Shown here in pieces: positions 50,000-62,000 of a stretch of 64,000 nt of DNA. How positions within the stretch are numbered: the first letter of the stretch is position 1; the number at the start of each line of letters is the position of its first letter. Source of the stretch: Vigna angularis (lineage: Eukaryota; Streptophyta; Magnoliopsida; Fabales; Fabaceae). The position numbers and the translations under genes were made by a program. The stretch is from assembly GCF_016808095.1 (NCBI RefSeq), contig NC_068972.1, forward strand, positions 20,824,289 to 20,888,288. Reading direction: 5' to 3'. The notes below the pieces were generated by a model. It saw nothing but the letters and a program-made list of their open reading frames with translations, searched no databases and was not told the DNA's origin.

Positions 50000-50511
50000 A
50001 AGAATATATTCCCATTATCAAATAATAAGATAACAGTAGCTTGTATCTATGTAAGTGGTTTCGCAAATACTTTTTAGTTTGATTCTTCAAGATTGAGTTG
50101 TTAATTAAAATTGTTGTATAACGTGTAGATCACTGTCCTTAAGAACTTATGATTTCAGAACTTGCAAAGATTTCTTAAAAAGAGAATAAATAAACCTAGA
50201 ATATTTTTAGGGAAAGAAAGAGAATGAAATTAAGAGAAAAGAGAAAGAGAGAAGAATGATTATCATCTCCTTTTAGAGTGAAGGAAGTGCTCTATTTATA
50301 GAATTGGTAAATCAGGCCCATGATCAAAAAGATCCAAAATATCTGCCAAAATATCTACTAGGGAATATAATATTTTTAATAAAATAAAACATTGCAACCT
50401 AGATTGAACGTTGGCAGCAACAAAATTGATGGAAACACAAGACTCGAAAATGCAACGAAATCAACATTAGATATTTTACAATATCTCTGTAACAACACAC
50501 TTTTTATAAGA

Positions 50512-51411
50512 GCCACAACGAATGAGTCCAGATATTCTGTCCAAAGGATTAGAGATATTTACCATAATATAGGAAATCTATATTAAACTTCAACTCTTAA
50601 TTTTTTTCTCTGAATTTTGTAAATATTTGTTGGTCATGAATCGATAATATTTTCTCCCCAAATAAACTTGCTGATTGACCCAATAGGGATTCATGTTGGA
50701 GTATCTTTGGAGTGATTTAATTCAATTAGAAGTTTAGAAAGCATAATTGATCATGCATCGTTTCTAAACTTCATTATGTTATGCATCTATTAACTATGGT
50801 ATGGTCATTGTTTAATTGATTCATATATGTTTAGAGTGATCGTTCCTAGGCAAGATTGTGATTACTACCATATTCTAAAGGGAAGAATTCAATTAAAACA
50901 AGAAAAAGCAGTTTCACTCTGCAGTTTACTTCATATTCCTAAATTGCCCCCGACGAGAACTAGGATGCATAAATTATAATTATAATCAAATACATAAGAA
51001 TAAGAAATAAGGAAAATGATGGGAATTAAGAAGAAAGAAAGAAAACAGGTCACACAAGTAATAGAAAAGTATACGATGTTATTGAAAGTATAAGAAAATC
51101 AATTGGAATAAACTCTCATTTCCAAAACAAAGCTTCCTAACAGGGAAATGCAGATGATTTTCTGTATCCCAAAATCTTTCCTCTCCTCTCTTTCTTTTCC
51201 CACATTCCTTATATGCACTTTCCATTTGTTAGGGTATGTATTCTTCCAATAAAAGTGGACCAATGGTTCTTTGGGCCTCATCTCCCTATGGGCCTCATCA
51301 AAAAACAATATGGAGTAACTCTCATTCTGGATTATTATGCTCTTCCTTCTCTTAATTTATACACGTCTTACTCAAAGAATTGCTATGTTTTGTAAGATAG
51401 ATACCAAAAAC
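50512..51411. other. Intergenic DNA without a gene
   Basis: AT-rich. No domain was seen in the frames at 51099-51308 and 51213-51395. Confidence 0.45.
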
Positions 51412-52056
51412 TAGTGTTGTCAAAGAACAGGTAATTCGTTCAGACTCGGCCTAGCACATTACGTGTTGGTTACTTATTGAGTCAATTCAACCCAACTCAT
51501 TTATTAGCGAGTCAAAAAAATTCGAACTCGGTCCAACCTACCATGGATTGATAGGTTAAACGAGTTGGCTCACTAGCTCACTTAATTTTTCTTTTTGAAA
51601 TCTAAAAATTTAATTTTTCTTATTCAAATTTAAATAAATTTCACTCTAAAATAATGTTAAACTCAAAATCATTAAAAAAAATATCATATAATCCAAATGT
51701 AATCCAAAAACAAACACAAAAAACAAACAAATAAGTTTTATCCATTTATAATATTAGAGTCTTGAATAAATAAATCCATAATAGTATTCTCTTTTGGAAA
51801 CATATTTTTCTTTATCCCAAATCTACAACACAATAAAAAAAGTGTTAATTAATAATATTGAAACATAATTAGTAAATAATTAAATTAAATTAAATGGGGT
51901 AGTGAGCCAACCTAGCTCACCACGGGTTCAACTCGGGTGAGTCGGGTTTTAAGTGAGCTGGGACCTATATCAAAACATGATTTTTTTTCAAACTCAACCA
52001 GATCTTAACCTGTGGTGGACCAGGTCCGCAGGTTCTAACTTATTTTGACAACATTA
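51412..52056. mobile_element. hAT-type MITE, family 'GTTGTCAAA' copy 2
   Basis: The 645-bp element has ends TAGTGTTGTCAAAG and, read inward, TAATGTTGTCAAAATAAG. A perfect 8-bp duplication CCAAAAAC flanks it (51404-51411 and 52057-52064). The subterminal parts share TTATTAGCGAGTC, AAAATTCGAACTC and GAGCCAACC-type words with the copy at 4547-5061. It has no coding capacity. Confidence 0.88.
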
Positions 52057-52064
52057 CCAAAAAC

Positions 52065-53234
52065 ACTTGCTTCTTAAATTTTGTTTATATTCAAACTTGA
52101 CTTAGGAGTGCAGGATCAAGCACGACCTTGTTAAGTTTTGTTGGGCCATGCTAACACAGTGGTATTGGATAATATTTGAATGTGACATTATCATGTTTCA
52201 ACCATCATAATTGTGTTATGTCCTCAATGACCATGCCTAGGGAGAGCACATACATGTCATTTATTTAAAACGAAGTGTTGGTTTCTACCTCATTTTGAGG
52301 AATATTACATGTTCTGTTCTTGTGATTCATTTTTCAAATTCAATTTCAATCCATTATCAACTTAAGGTGATCATGAGTGGATTTTTATATTTCCACTGTT
52401 TCTTATTATTTATGTTAAATATCTTATTTTTATCTTTTGTTTCTTTGTTATTGTTTCTTTTTTATCATTATTTGTATTTTGGCTTTAGTCTAAAGTTTTA
52501 TTATTATAAATATAGTATCTTATGTGTATTTTCTATCCAAGAAAGATTAATCTTATACTTAATTTTTACTATATTTAATATGGCGTCAAAGCCATAAGTT
52601 AGAGAGAATCTATCCTAGCAAAATTTGATGTTTATTGGGTCTATTGTTCCACTTATTATTGACCGATTCATTAATGTTTAGTTTTACGTTCAAAATATAT
52701 ATATCTCGGCGTGATGAGAGTCAATTGGAGATTCTGTATCGACTAAAGATAAATCAAAGTTAAAGTATATAAGTGGGTGCAAACCTTACTTATAAGTCAA
52801 TTTTTCTGGGTTGAGTTAAACTTAAAGTCCCATCTTAACAATTTAAATTCTAATTGATAAAATTTTATAAATATTACACTTTGGATTATAATATTACACT
52901 TTGGATATTTTGGTGTTATTGAACTTGTTTTCTTCTTTAAAGTCAATGGTGTGATAAAAGTGAGAGTTTTGTGTTAAAGATTTTGAATATCATGTTAGGT
53001 TATGAATCATAAACAAATCAAATAATTAATGCGCAATAAACCCTTCCACCATTAGAGCAGTTTCCAATTTTCTTTAGAACGGAAAACATAAGCATACAAG
53101 GACGATTAAATATGGGGAACAATTAGTGAATGATGTAGATTTGTTTATGCTCCTCTTTTTGTAGAGCATGTTAGGTTTTCTTTTGATTTTCTCCTTTGAT
53201 GGAGAAGAAAAGAAAAAAACAGGAATAATATGAA
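52065..53234. other. Intergenic DNA without a gene
   Basis: The 100-residue hydrophobic frame at 52295-52597 lies in T-rich sequence and shows no domain. Nothing else was identified. Confidence 0.45.
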
Positions 53235-54648
53235 CGTAACATCCCAAAATATAGTCTAAAATCATACCATAGAATATTCACAGTTAGTAATATTACAGTT
53301 CAGTTCTGAAAGAGAAAAAGTATGTTTATGGTCAAACGACCTTACAACAATACTTCAAAATTTAAACTTTACAAAATCTACAGTCTAAACTAAACGGTTT
53401 CCAAAACTATGCTTATACTGAACGGTTATAATAAAAGAAAGTCTCTAATTGCCGAATGGTCTTAAGGTTCAGCCTTAACCTCCACTTCTTCCAAGGCTTC
53501 TTCCAGCAAGCACTCGTCCCTTTCTGCTCACATCCACAAGATGATCATTGCAATAGGAATAAGGACCGAACGGACAATACAAACAAGACAGAGAATAGGG
53601 TAAGCTTATGTAATTTAATTAATTCAGTAAAACATATCTTTCAAATAAATCTAACATAATTCAATAGTCAATCATATAACAACAAATCATGCATTTCCAA
53701 CCATAACCATACATCAACGCATGCAATGACCAACCACTTTACTCTGACTTTCTGTAATATATGAATTATGTGTAGCTACAACGTTTTTGCACCCGGGTGA
53801 TGTAATAGTTGGGATGCCCTCAACAGCTGTCACCCGAGGTTAGTCCGTTCCGCCCAAGTTCACCTTATGGATTGGACCTCCTGCCATTCTCACACATGAC
53901 TTACTCTTGTCTACTTGAGAATGAGTAATCACAGAATATCAAGATAAACGCCAGCTATCCTGGAATACTCTTTCATTTTCATACTATTCCATTCAATAAC
54001 CAATCATGAGATATTCCTTCCTGGAATACTCTTTCATTTTCATATTATTCCATTCATATCACATTTTAAATACCATCATATTTCATCAGTACAATTAAAC
54101 CGAACCAATAGAAACAGATCCCATCTTAAATCAAAACTGAACAATAACATCCACCTCAGAGACAAAATCGAACGATTTGAATACTTTTTAGACTAACACA
54201 ATCGAACACTTAGTGTAAGACCGAGCGGTCTTCCACTTATACACAGAACAAGACCGAACAATCAATTCTAGATAAGACTCATCATAAGCCGAACACTCGT
54301 GATAATATTTGGGCATTTACTTGTCACTCAACAGTTACTACAGAACAATATTTTACTAGACAGAACTCCTAAGAATGTACCGAATACTAAAGAATACATA
54401 TAATTTAGAGTTAACCGAAAATCATAATAACTTTTGATGGAACCTGGGAACTTAAACCGAACCCTACAAACTTTAACTGAATACTATTGACTTGGACCGA
54501 ACACTCTTAGTTCAAAGCTAGTACACAATGAAGTATAGTAACAATACCGAGCGCTTGGTTCAAGACCGAGCACTACTGAACTTATATCAAAATGAAGGAA
54601 TATAAATATATAATTACACAACACTTATTTTCAATGAAGGATAAAGAT

Positions 54649-55554
54649 CAAGGTTATCAAACTCGCGAGTTAACTCGTTAACTCGGTCGAGTTTATGAGT
54701 TCACATGGTGCTTTCGAGTTAACTCGTAAGCAAACTCGCTTTTGGTGTAGAATCGGTGGAATCGGTGGTAGACTCGCTAAACTCACCTGAAATCGCGAGT
54801 GTGGTTCCGATTTTGCAAGTTTGGGATCTTCGTTTTCACTATTCATCTTCGCTCACTGTTCATCTTCGTTCTCAAGCTCTCGTGTTCGATCACGCCCTCC
54901 GCCGCGCCCTCGTTCATCAGGCTCGCCCTCCATTGTGTCGTCCATCTTGGCGTTCAAACTCGTCGTCCGTTGCACCACCTTCGTTCTGGTCGTTCGATCT
55001 CGCCTTCGTTCCCATCATTCGCGTCGTCTATCGATCTTGCCATCGATCTCGCCATCGACCTCACCGTTGATCTCGCCGTCGACTTCGCTGTCGACCTCGC
55101 CGTCAACCTTGCTGTATCGTCTTTGAACTTGCGGGTTGCGTGTAAACCCTCAATGGTTAACTTGGTTTTATGTTTTAAGAGCAAGTACTTTAACGAGTAA
55201 ACTTTACAGCACTGCAACATATATTTTAATAATTTATGTTTTACAGTAGCATATATTTTAATAATCTTATGTCATTGCAGCATTCATTTTATTTTTAAAA
55301 ATTAAAATACACTGCACGGTTGAAAAAACTTTGCTGCCACAATATTTTAAGCTCCTGGGCATTTTATTTATTTTTATGTTTGTAGCAAAGAAGCTTATTG
55401 AATTTATATAATTTTATTATTTTATTTGAATTAAAATTTTATTTATATTTTTTTTCATGCAAAGTAAACTCTTACGAGTTTACGAGTTGAGCTTACGAGT
55501 AGAGTTTATTAGACTCTCACGAGTTTACGTAAACTCTCGAGTTTGACAACCTTG
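54649..55554. mobile_element. hAT-type element with GC-rich core
   Basis: The 906-bp element has 17-bp inverted ends CAAGGTTATCAAACTCG and, read inward, CAAGGTTGTCAAACTCG, with one mismatch. A perfect 8-bp duplication ATAAAGAT flanks it (54641-54648 and 55555-55562). Near both ends AACTCG and GAGTTTACGAGTT motifs recur. The core (54790-55200) is rich in CTCGCC, CTTCGTTC and GATCTCGCC words and keeps overlapping frames of 101-133 residues open. These read as low-complexity Arg/Ser/His or Val/Asp/Leu/Ala sequence and show no transposase motif. A captured gene piece is possible but unproven. Confidence 0.85.
55020..55110 (+). repeat. Short degenerate repeat 'GATCTCGCCGTC'
   Basis: Roughly 12- to 15-bp units such as GATCTCGCCATC, GACCTCACCGTT, GATCTCGCCGTC and GACCTCGCCGTC are lined up six to eight times in the core of the hAT element. 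Confidence 0.75.
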
Positions 55555-56439
55555 ATAAAGATAACATCTGCGACTTTAAGTATTATAGAATACATTAACT
55601 AAACTGATTAGGAAGCATAAAGAGGAAACTATACTTAGACCGAACGCTTACTTACAAGTATACTAAGAGAAAACTGATCGGTCATTAACTGAAATTCTCC
55701 ATAGAAGAAGAATCCAATCCAGACTGAATACCCAAGTATAAACTGAACGGTCAATAATGACTCTCGGTGACAACACAAAATTACACAGAATACTACAGAC
55801 TTAAAATCAAAACCCTATATCAATCTAGTTTCTCATCATTTATAACTCATATACTCATGCAACCAAACATGCAGTAACAACAATACTTCATATTCATCCA
55901 ACGATCAGCAAACATGCAACCATTCAAAACAAGAATCATAATCAAATTATATAAGTTTCCCTTACCTCTAAACGTAGTCGAACGCTCACAGATGCATGAT
56001 AATGGCTCACCGCTACAAAATCTTATACCCTTAGAGTTCACCGATTACGAACTAGACCAAAATAAAAGACCAGAATTGCTATCAGGATTTCATTGAAGAA
56101 GATGATAGTCTCATGCAAACAGAAATTGAGTTTGCATGTGCCAGAAAAGCAACAGTGTTAAGAAGGAATGAACTTACCAGCTCAAACCAACAACTTGATG
56201 GTTGCAATAGAAAGCTTTTGACACCAGGAGATCTCAGACGTGGTCTGATTGTTGATCAGAAGAAGAAAGAAATGAGAATTCTTAGAGAGAAGTAGAAGAT
56301 TGTAGAGAGAAGGTGGAGAAAAGCTGAAACTCAGAATTTTGGAGAACAAGAGTGCATGTAGGAAAAGTGGCACGAAGTTTGAAATTTTTCTTTAAATACT
56401 ACCGTCATTAAACCGATCGGCCACTCAGCGCTGCACACT

Positions 56440-56770
56440 TGTCTTCCACTTTCTGAATTTCTAAACCCTTTCATTGACACTTGTACTCTACTATCTACTG
56501 AATGTAAGGGTTTTGACAAGTGTGTTCTCAAATGGAACCATAACCCCTTTATATAACCTCTGTTGGTTACTTTTCTTAAGTTTCAAATTTTAATTTGATC
56601 TCTCAACAAATTAAATATTGTTTATGATATCTACACAATAATCCTTTCATGACATATATGCCCTTAGTCACATTTACTTAATTAGATCACTTTATAAAAT
56701 TGGCTAATAGAATATAATGGCCATAACACATTTAATAATTATATATATGAATGACCCAAAATTACTAACA
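56440..56770 (-). mobile_element. 3' LTR of the second copia element
   Basis: Read on the minus strand it begins TGTTAGTAATTTTGGGTC at 56770, immediately after a purine-rich tract (AGTGGGTGAT, 56780-56771). It carries a TATATAAAGG box near 56550. The left boundary is approximate, where it meets the older LTR. No matching 5' LTR was confirmed. Confidence 0.5.
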
Positions 56771-57249
56771 ATCACCCACTAATCACAAATGTGTTAAGCT
56801 GAGTTTAAAATTGTCATTATATATTTTGAGCATATGTATAAGATCTTGTTCATTGATTATATTTGCATGTAGGACCAAAACAGTTTTCATTGTAACAATT
56901 GCGACAAAACCTAACAATTTGTACAATGAAAATTATGTGACATGTTCACGTTTATTTTTAATTGGTTTTTATTTTATCTCAATGAGATCAATACAATAAC
57001 TTAATATACAAAGTGTAATTTTTTAATAATAAACTATATATTTATTAAACCAAAAATGAGTCCACAAGAATGTATGTATACATGAAAACAAACATAGAAC
57101 TTAAGCACACAAAAGTGAATAACTCCCACGAAACCAAAGATTCTTCCAAAATTAAAAATACTCAAATGAACAACATGGTCATGAAAGACCTTGTAAGAGC
57201 CTTGGTAAGAAGATCTACCATCATAAAGTTTGTTCCTAATTGTTCTATG

Positions 57250-59637
57250 AAAATTCATTCACTTTGTACCCTTTTTTAACAATCAAGAACTTGATGTCAA
57301 TATGTTTTGACTTACTTTAGCTTCTATTGTTGTTAAACTACAATACAATTAATTTGTTGTCACAGTATAACTTAAGTGGTCTATCATTTCCTTCCATAAT
57401 ATGCATTTCCAGGACAAAAAAATCAATCATATTCTTTGATTTGATGCCTCATAGCATGCTATGAATTCTGCAACAATAGTGGATAAAACCATAAGGGTTT
57501 TCTTGGTACATGGTCAAGAAACCGCACCACTAGCTAGCATGAAAATGTAACCTAAAGTGGATATTAAACTATCTTGACATCCTGCAAAATTGAGTCAGAA
57601 TACCTAATGATCTCTAACTGGTTTGATCTTATATATGTGACCTTATAAACCTTTGTTCTCTTGAAAAAACTTCATAACTTTATTGGTTGATTTCCAATTA
57701 TCAATTCATGAATTTCTTACATATCTACCTATAACCCTAATTGTGTATGTTATAACCAAACGCCTACATACTTGGACATACATCAAACTCCCTACCACTG
57801 AAGCGTAGGGAATCTTTTGCATTTCTTAAATTTTTAAATTTCTTTATGAGACTGAACTTTTCTCCCTTAGTAACTGGAGAATCCCCTTATTTACTATCCT
57901 TCATGCCAAATCCTTTAAGTATGTCATCAACATACAAGACTAGGAAAATATATTTGTTCTTAATGAATTTGTGATACACACAATCATCAACATGCATCTC
58001 AAAACCAAATGAGATAATAACTTGATGAAATTTGTGGTACGATTAAGGAGATGTATGTTTTAGCCCACAAATGAGTCTTGTTATTTTTTAAATTGTATCA
58101 TTCGGGTCTCCTGACACAAAGTTTTCTGGTTGCACCATATAAATCGTCTCATAAATGTTGCCATTGAAAAACATCGTCTTGACATCCATTTGGTGAAGCT
58201 CCAAATCACAATGTACAACAAAATTCATTATTGTTCTAAAAGATTTTTTCGATGAAACTGGAGAGAAAGTCTCTTTAAAAACAATAAACACCTTCCTTTT
58301 TAGTATAACCCTTCGTCAAAAAATGAACTTTATACCTCTCCATATTACCATTAGAATCTCTCTTGGTTTTAAATATTCACTTACTACCAATGAGCTTCAT
58401 ACTTTCTAGTAATGGGACAAGTTTTCAAACCTTATGATCTTACATGGACTTATACTCCTCATGAAACACATGTTTCTGAGGAGCTTGAGTTTGTTCTTAA
58501 AATTGCTTTATCATAAACAATTGTATGAATGAAATCACTTTCATCGATTTTTTCTCTAACCTTATTCTTCCCCCCAAACTCAATATCCTTAAAGAATATG
58601 GTTGTTTCCATCTCAAAAGATATATTTAATTAGAGATCATAGAATTTATAGTCCTTGATTCTGTTGTTTAGGTCTATGAAGTCAATACTATGTTTACGTA
58701 TTGAAGGATTCATTATTGGAAGTCGCCATGTCACTAATACATGGATTATCATTAACCAAAAGTGAATTGGTTTCAACAACACTTGAATTTAAAGACAATA
58801 TGAATTTATTTTTTCCAAATGAACATAATTAACAAAATTTGTCCAAATAAACAAACAAAATCAAATTTCGCCTAAATGACAGTACAACTAAAGTGTTTTT
58901 CAAATCCAAAATAGAAAACTAATACAGAATAATTATTTAAAACATGTTATGACTTCCATCTCTATCGATTTGTCATCTCCATATTGATCCATCTTTTTGA
59001 ATCAATTGTCTTTCGATAGCTTAAGCAACATTTTCTTTATGTGCCAAATATGATATTTGTGGAGTCATTATTTATGTGTCCAACTTTATTCCGAAAGAAA
59101 CATTTATATAATTCTTTTTGTTTATTTTATGATGGACCTTTAGCAGCATCATTCTTTGGATCAATAGTTTTCTTCCTTTTGCCCTTGTCATTAGAGGTAT
59201 TGGCTAAGTAAGCACTATCAATAGTTTTTTTTTGTGTAAATCTCTTTTCTTCTTGTACACAATATGAAATGAGTTCATTAAATGAGCATTTCTCCTTATG
59301 ACAGTTATATGAAACCTTAAACTGTTTAAATTGTAAAGGAAGAGAGATCGAAATTAAATGTACGAGTAAGTCTTTTGACAACTCAAGTTTCAATGCCTTA
59401 AGTTTTTAAGCAATGTTCGATATATCCATAGTGTACTCTCTCACATTTCCTTTGCCCTAATACTTTATAGAAACCAAGCTCTAAAGAAGCGCACTTGTTT
59501 TTGCCTTATCGCTTTTCATAAAACACTTTTCAATCTTAGTAAGGTAATATTTAATACTTGTAATTTTTCAGATAAAACACCTCTAAAGACATATGGAATG
59601 TCGTGCTTAATGATCATCATGAAGTATCTAAAAAACA
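57250..59637 (-). pseudogene. Ty1/copia gag-pol pseudogene (second copy)
   Basis: On the minus strand, in order: a gag (UBN2-like) region with IIKHDIPYVFRGVLSEK (about 59620) and LELSKDLLVHLISISLPLQF then SYCVQEEKR (59393-59127); an RT region with FKETFSPVSSKKSFRTIM and DLELHQMDVKTMFFNG (58291-58088); the catalytic YVDDI followed by LKGFGM (about 57930); YASVVGSLMYVQVC (about 57790); and RNase H AEFIACYEASNQ (about 57455). Zinc-knuckle, protease and integrase are missing or too eroded to see, and there are many stops. The gag start stops abruptly at about 59640, where an LTR remnant begins. Confidence 0.75.
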
Positions 59638-59639
59638 CT

Positions 59640-62000
59640 AGAAGGAAGAGTAAATAATGTTAGTAGATTCAAAGTGTTTGTAAGAACTTTCTTTATAATG
59701 AACAATCGTTTCGTATACAAAGCTCGTATATTCAAAACTAAATGCAAGTGTAGATTTTATAGAAGAAGTAGTGAGACAGAAATAAACAGTAAATGTACAA
59801 ATATTTTTATATTGGTTCACTTTAACAAAGATACATTTAGTCTCCTCTATCCTTAGAGAGTTCCACTATAATCTTCAACAAGATTACAAGTGAGTATTCT
59901 CACCACTCCCGGTATCCATAGGCACTCCTAGTATCCCTCGATACGTTGACTAGTTGAGTTTCACCACTCTTGATTGTGCAGTAATCTTCATCACTCCTGG
60001 TATCCCACTCAACGAATAACTTCTATTACCCTAGACTGATTAAGTTTCACCCACTATTGGTACTAGACAATCCTTGTATCCTTTTATATGTTGCCTAGAT
60101 TCCCTTAACTTGCCTGAGTTATACAACAAATGTTTTAATTTTTTTTAGAATTGCAATCAACTGATTGCTTACAAGTCGTTTAAATGATTACTCTCACAGA
60201 GAGGATATGTGTTTGTTAGAAATAATGAGCCTTGTTTCTCAACACCACGAGGGAGGTGAATTGGTGGTTACTAAAAACAAATGATTTTTAAATTTTTTCA
60301 CAAATTATGTAAGTAAAGTGCGTATGCAATTCAAAGTAATAGAGATAGGGAAAGAAGAACAAACACAAGGTTTTTATCCTGGTTCGGCCTTAATGGCTAC
60401 ATCTTGTCACCCTTCCAATCAACCTTAGATTGAAGGATATTTCACTATAATGATTTGAGATTTACACCAAAGGTTTTACAGAGAACACACTCTCACAATG
60501 TAAACACCTCTCCCACTCACAATCAAATAAAGAAAGAAAACACATGCACACACAGAACCACACGTTCATGCTGTAGAACCCCTTTGAGAAACACCTCTTA
60601 ATGTCCAAGAGCTCCTCATTCTTCTTCTTGTCACGCACGAACATGGAAACAACACAATCAACGATTGCAAAATAATTTTCTGATCATAGCAGATACACCT
60701 CAATAGTGCGGATAGGATCAGTCAGTCACCTCAATACTTTTCTTCAAGTCTTGATTCTTGGAGCGTCTAAGCAATTTGTAAAACTTCCTCAAATCAAAGA
60801 TATCATATATGAATATGTACAAATGATCATTATTTTTAGAATTGCAAGTAATGCATCAATTTATAGTTTTCATCATGACAGACGCAAAATAATTGATTAC
60901 GTTAGTAATGTAATCGGTTACATTAAAATCATATCTAACAGAATTACAACTAACACAACTTTAATTGAATACAATTAATGTAATCGATTTGCATTTAATG
61001 CTAGTCAAACATATTTAAAAATATGATCGTTATAGTTGTTATGACTAAGCTGAAAACAATTTTTAAAAGATAACAGACTTAATTGATTACATAACATGTG
61101 TAATCGATTAAGCTAAGCACTTAACCAGATTTTGAAAACTTTTTCTCTTCAAAAACTCATCACAGCACAGTTGAAAATGATGTACGCAAATACACGAGTT
61201 TTAATCGATTTAACACTTAATGTAATAGATTCAAAACTAGTTGTTTTGTCACAGTTTAATACTTAAGTTGTCTGATGAACTTAATTGATTACAACAATAC
61301 TGTAATCGATTATGTCATGCATATTTACTTTTATGCTTGTGGTTTTTATCACACAGAAACATACAGTATGCATATAAAGATATAAACTCATCATGATCAG
61401 TAGTATGCAGAACCAATAGTATGTCAACATATGCATTAATCGGCAATAAACATTTACATATCCACATATGTATCAATCACAAAAAAAAACATTTATGTTG
61501 TTACTATCACTGTGTTGTCATCATAAAAAATAAACACATCGGGGATTGGGTTTAACACTCATATTGCTCCACCTATCAATAGTGTTCAATACACTATAGT
61601 CCATAGACTTGTTAGGTGTTTCTCTCTTTCCTCTTTTCTCTCTTCTTACAATAATAAGCAAATATTACAATGAAGCTTGAGTATGTTGCTTGACTTTACT
61701 TTTTCTCTTCTCAGATGTCCTCTTTGAGCTTGAGTTTTTCTATGCTTTTCTTCTAAACGTTTTTCGTAGGATGATATTTTCGTTCTAAGTTATCCTTTTG
61801 ATTCTTCCTTTCAATGATCTTCTATTAAAGACTCTTTCAAAAGATATCTATTAGACTGAGCTCTTAGTCTTGAATCTTGTGTCTTCTCTGTCTTTCTTGT
61901 GAAGCATTCGTTGGTTAAAGTCTACTTATCAGAGCAAACTTGTTTTTCAGTACTTTGCTTGAAGTAGGTTGTATTATCTTTCAGACACGACTTCTTATGA
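59640..62000 (-). mobile_element. LTR remnant, SIRE-like family (copy D)
   Basis: Here are TTTTTATATTGGTTCACTTT (about 59800), repeats of CACTCCTGGTATCC and GTTGACTAGTTGAG (59890-60110), CACGAGGGAGGTGAATTGG (about 60248), TTTTTATCCTGGTTCGGCC (60372) and many TAATCGATTA/AATTGATTAC pairs (60890-61330). Some phrases occur twice, so two overlapping or nested remnants are likely. There is no coding region; the 90-residue frame at 60706-60978 has no domain. Confidence 0.5.

Larger units (their letters stand above)
47085..50511 (-). mobile_element. Internally deleted Ty1/copia element
   Basis: Two direct copies of one LTR bound the element. The 3' copy is 47269-47085 and shortened; the 5' copy is about 50511-50000. 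Both begin (minus strand) with TTATAAAAAGTGTGT, continue through GATATTG-AAAATATCTAAT and the ACAAAATTGATGGA region (its complement), and reach CCTTAAG near the far end. The 5' copy has TATAAATAGA (50300-50291) as a TATA box. Only the 3' part of pol remains between them, so gag, protease and integrase are lost. Its transcription would run towards RPS15 from the opposite strand. Confidence 0.7.
53235..56430 (-). mobile_element. LTR related to the 'TGTAACATCCC' family
   Basis: It begins CGTAACATCCCAAAATATAG and has, near 53870, GGACCTCCTGCCATTCTCAC followed by CTTGTCTACTTGAGA. That block is shared in the same order with 13857-13905 and, inverted, with 25940-25995. Words such as ACCGAACGGTC and ACCGAACACT recur. 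It is interrupted by a hAT element at 54649-55554. The right end is not certain, and no gag-pol sequence is present. Confidence 0.55.

Noticed and set aside
52295..52597. 100-residue hydrophobic frame resembling a membrane protein
   Set aside because: It lies in T-rich DNA, where Phe/Leu-rich frames arise by chance, and no neighbouring exon supports it.
54756..55220. Overlapping frames of 88-133 residues on both strands
   Set aside because: They follow from GC-rich short repeats in the core of the hAT element; the Arg/Ser/His-rich reading is not conserved in any frame I recognise.
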